Below, one piece after another: positions 62,348-64,000 of a stretch of 64,000 bases of DNA. Where the stretch lies: the NCBI RefSeq assembly GCF_020630935.1, contig NZ_JAHDIG010000017.1, positions 1 to 64,000 of the forward strand, read 5' to 3'. Every line of letters begins with the position of its first letter. Within the stretch, counting starts at the first letter, position 1. The notes below the pieces were generated by a model. It saw only the letters and a list, made by a program, of their open reading frames with translations, made no database searches and had not been told where the DNA came from. Made by a program: the position numbers and the translations under genes. Source of the stretch: Bernardetia sp. (GTDB taxonomy: Bacteria > Bacteroidota > Bacteroidia > Cytophagales > Bernardetiaceae).

Positions 62348-64000
62348 TCAAACATTCTTATCCAAAAATGCAACAACGTGATGCCATACATCTCGGTCAG
62401 CATTTTTTCCAATGACACAATCTTGGTGTCCGTAGCCTTCTATAACGTGGCGTTCGTAGTGCTGTTCTGGATTTAGATTTTTCAGACGGTTGTAGGTTCT
62501 TTCGGTTGCTTCTGGAACAAAAACTTCATTTTTCTCTCCGTGAACAAAGCACATCGGAATATTTAGTCTTTCCTTTGCGTGAGGAAGATAAACGTCGTTT
62601 CCTTCGGCATCTTTGAGTTCTTTTTCTCTTGCCATAAGTGTAAGCTGTTCGTAAGTGGTCATATTGGTTACACCAAACATCTCGTGGAAGGAATCAAATG
62701 TTTTTTCATCGATATTTTCTTTTTCGTAGAGCGTAGAAAACATAAATGTAACTCGGTTGGCAATAGGGTCGTTAGTTTCAGAACCCAAAACAGAAGAATA
62801 GGCTTTTACGGCTGTATTCAAGGCTTTATCTAACCAGCCTGCATTCGTATCTGTGTAAGCTGTCATGGTTTCTATGCCCAAACTTTTTAGAAGTGTCGGT
62901 ACACGAGCAGCAGCTTTGAGTTTGATTTGGTCGCCTCCAATAATATCTGTCGCCACTTGGAAACATACCATCGAACGTACACCCTTCAAACCAGCCAACA
63001 TTGCCATTACTCCAGTAATTGCGCCCACACAGTGCGTAAAGAGTTGAATGTCTTTCTCTCCAGTAATTTTCAAAATTTTGTCCACACAAGCAGGAAAATC
63101 TCTAAGTGCAATATCATCGGCTGTGCATTGGTCTTTAGCTGAAGGTAGCGCAATACTGGTGCGATATTCCATTACCCAAACATCGTAACCGTGAGCGCAA
63201 AGATATTCTACCAAGTTGGTATCTAGCGTATCAATATCAAAAATATTTCCCGACACGCTAAACCCATGGGCAAGCATAACTGAACCTTTATTTACACCAT
63301 TTTCTAAGGCTTTTTTATTTCTTCCATCGTAGCGAGTAAGCAAAAGATGGACACCATCAGAAGTTTTGACAGGGTAGAGTTGTGGTTCTGGCGCACGCAA
63401 AGGACGTTTTTTTCGTGGTGGCGCACTTGGATTGAAGGCAGAATCTTTTGCCAAAACACCTCCATACGTATCGTAAAGATTGCCAGCAAAGTATTTTCCG
63501 AAGCTGTATAATGCTTTCAATTTTTCAGTAGCCGTATCAGCATGTAAGGCTTTCATCGTAGTCATTTGTTTGATGAAATCTGTCAAATGAACATGAATAA
63601 CCCCCTGTGATTTGATATACTTTGCATCTTTTTCTATCAATTCTCTTGGAATACCTTCTGTATCTGCATAAACGGTGGTATAAAGCGTAGTGGTATCGCT
63701 CCAAGCATCAAATCCTTTTCCGTCTCTGATAGTTTTGTAACCTTCAAAGTAATAACTTTCTCCACTCGGATTAAATAATTTTGCCTTGTAGAGCATTCGT
63801 TTGGTTTCCATTTCACCTTCATAATCTATAAAAAGTTGGAAACTTCCTTCTGTTATTAAAAGTGGGTCGGCTGAAAGAGATGGAGCTTCTACTGTTCCGA
63901 CCATTCTTGAGAGGTGTTCTTTTTCATGAAGCATTTTTTCTAAATCTTCACAGATGACAGTCAGTGTAATTTTAAACTCTTGATTTTTAGACTTTCCTAA
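62348..64000 (-). CDS. C-terminal part of a GMC-oxidoreductase/alpha-beta-hydrolase fusion (cut by window edge)
   Basis: The frame is open from 62348 to the window edge (551 codons). The ATG at 63934 is internal: upstream codons read GKSKNQEFKITLTVICEDLE without a stop. The N-terminal part has the GMC-fusion feature YYFEGYKTIRDGKGFDAWSD and TTTLYTTVYA, the C-terminal part an alpha/beta-hydrolase with LAHGFSVSGN, nucleophile-type LFTHCVGAITGVMAM (Cys where Ser is usual) and a final GYGHQDCVIG His. The FAD-binding cholesterol-oxidase-like N-terminal domain lies outside the window. Steroid or lipid oxidation is inferred from family resemblance only. Confidence 0.72.
   Translation of the reverse strand, partial: LGKSKNQEFKITLTVICEDLEKMLHEKEHLSRMVGTVEAPSLSADPLLITEGSFQLFIDYEGEMETKRMLYKAKLFNPSGESYYFEGYKTIRDGKGFDAWSDTTTLYTTVYADTEGIPRELIEKDAKYIKSQGVIHVHLTDFIKQMTTMKALHADTATEKLKALYSFGKYFAGNLYDTYGGVLAKDSAFNPSAPPRKKRPLRAPEPQLYPVKTSDGVHLLLTRYDGRNKKALENGVNKGSVMLAHGFSVSGNIFDIDTLDTNLVEYLCAHGYDVWVMEYRTSIALPSAKDQCTADDIALRDFPACVDKILKITGEKDIQLFTHCVGAITGVMAMLAGLKGVRSMVCFQVATDIIGGDQIKLKAAARVPTLLKSLGIETMTAYTDTNAGWLDKALNTAVKAYSSVLGSETNDPIANRVTFMFSTLYEKENIDEKTFDSFHEMFGVTNMTTYEQLTLMAREKELKDAEGNDVYLPHAKERLNIPMCFVHGEKNEVFVPEATERTYNRLKNLNPEQHYERHVIEGYGHQDCVIGKNADRDVWHHVVAFLDKNV

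Overview
The window is low-GC, gene-dense chromosomal DNA of a Bacteroidota bacterium, most likely a gliding-type Cytophagales. The evidence is a C-terminal type IX secretion sorting domain on the largest protein, a TonB receptor with an N-terminal carboxypeptidase-regulatory-like domain, YfhO, a LytTR system with a TPR kinase, a two-component-propeller protein ending in SpoIIE, absence of Shine-Dalgarno sequences, and candidate promoters of the TAnnTTTG type. Assignment below order level would be guesswork; Bernardetia/Flexibacter-like organisms fit from memory only. No rRNA, tRNA, cas gene or prophage was seen.

Layout. 0.4-11 kb: elbB, then an acetate-type uptake locus: a symporter/histidine-kinase fusion, an orphan receiver, a small membrane protein, a VC_2705-type symporter with its DUF4212 small subunit, an outer-membrane porin-like protein and an InsA-like zinc-ribbon/HTH protein. 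It is followed by a pirin and, divergently, acetyl-CoA synthetase (acs). The likely logic is porin, symporter, acs, with sensing by the fused kinase. 13-18 kb: a frameshifted four-helix-bundle gene between inverted repeats, a lipoprotein, and a LytS/LytTR-like pair preceded by a secreted protein whose frame is interrupted by one TGA before a C-terminal membrane anchor. 18.5-28.8 kb: a secreted protein, rnpA, a membrane protein, two convergent SpoIIE phosphatase receptors, and dinD. 29-36 kb: a membrane-anchored protein with MORN-like tail, guaA, a membrane subtilase and an unknown. 36-43 kb: an accessory patch with a type IIG restriction-modification enzyme, a four-unit REP array, a RAYT transposase and several palindromic elements. 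43-64 kb: pdhB, unknown membrane proteins, a TonB receptor plus PepSY protein, a sirtuin, YfhO, a giant T9SS nuclease-like protein, a THUMP-like methyltransferase, a lipoprotein with a paired operator, and the C-terminal part of a GMC-oxidoreductase/hydrolase fusion cut by the right edge.

The most unusual content is the repeat ecology: a REP family with its RAYT, a 167-183 bp element with 18-bp terminal inverted repeats that carries a REP pair, two further palindromic families, and spacers bounded by locally matched inverted repeats. The other strong oddities are the in-frame TGA in front of a membrane anchor (17144) and the two identical TGCAAC-N3-GTTGCA palindromes around a promoter (61.5 kb).
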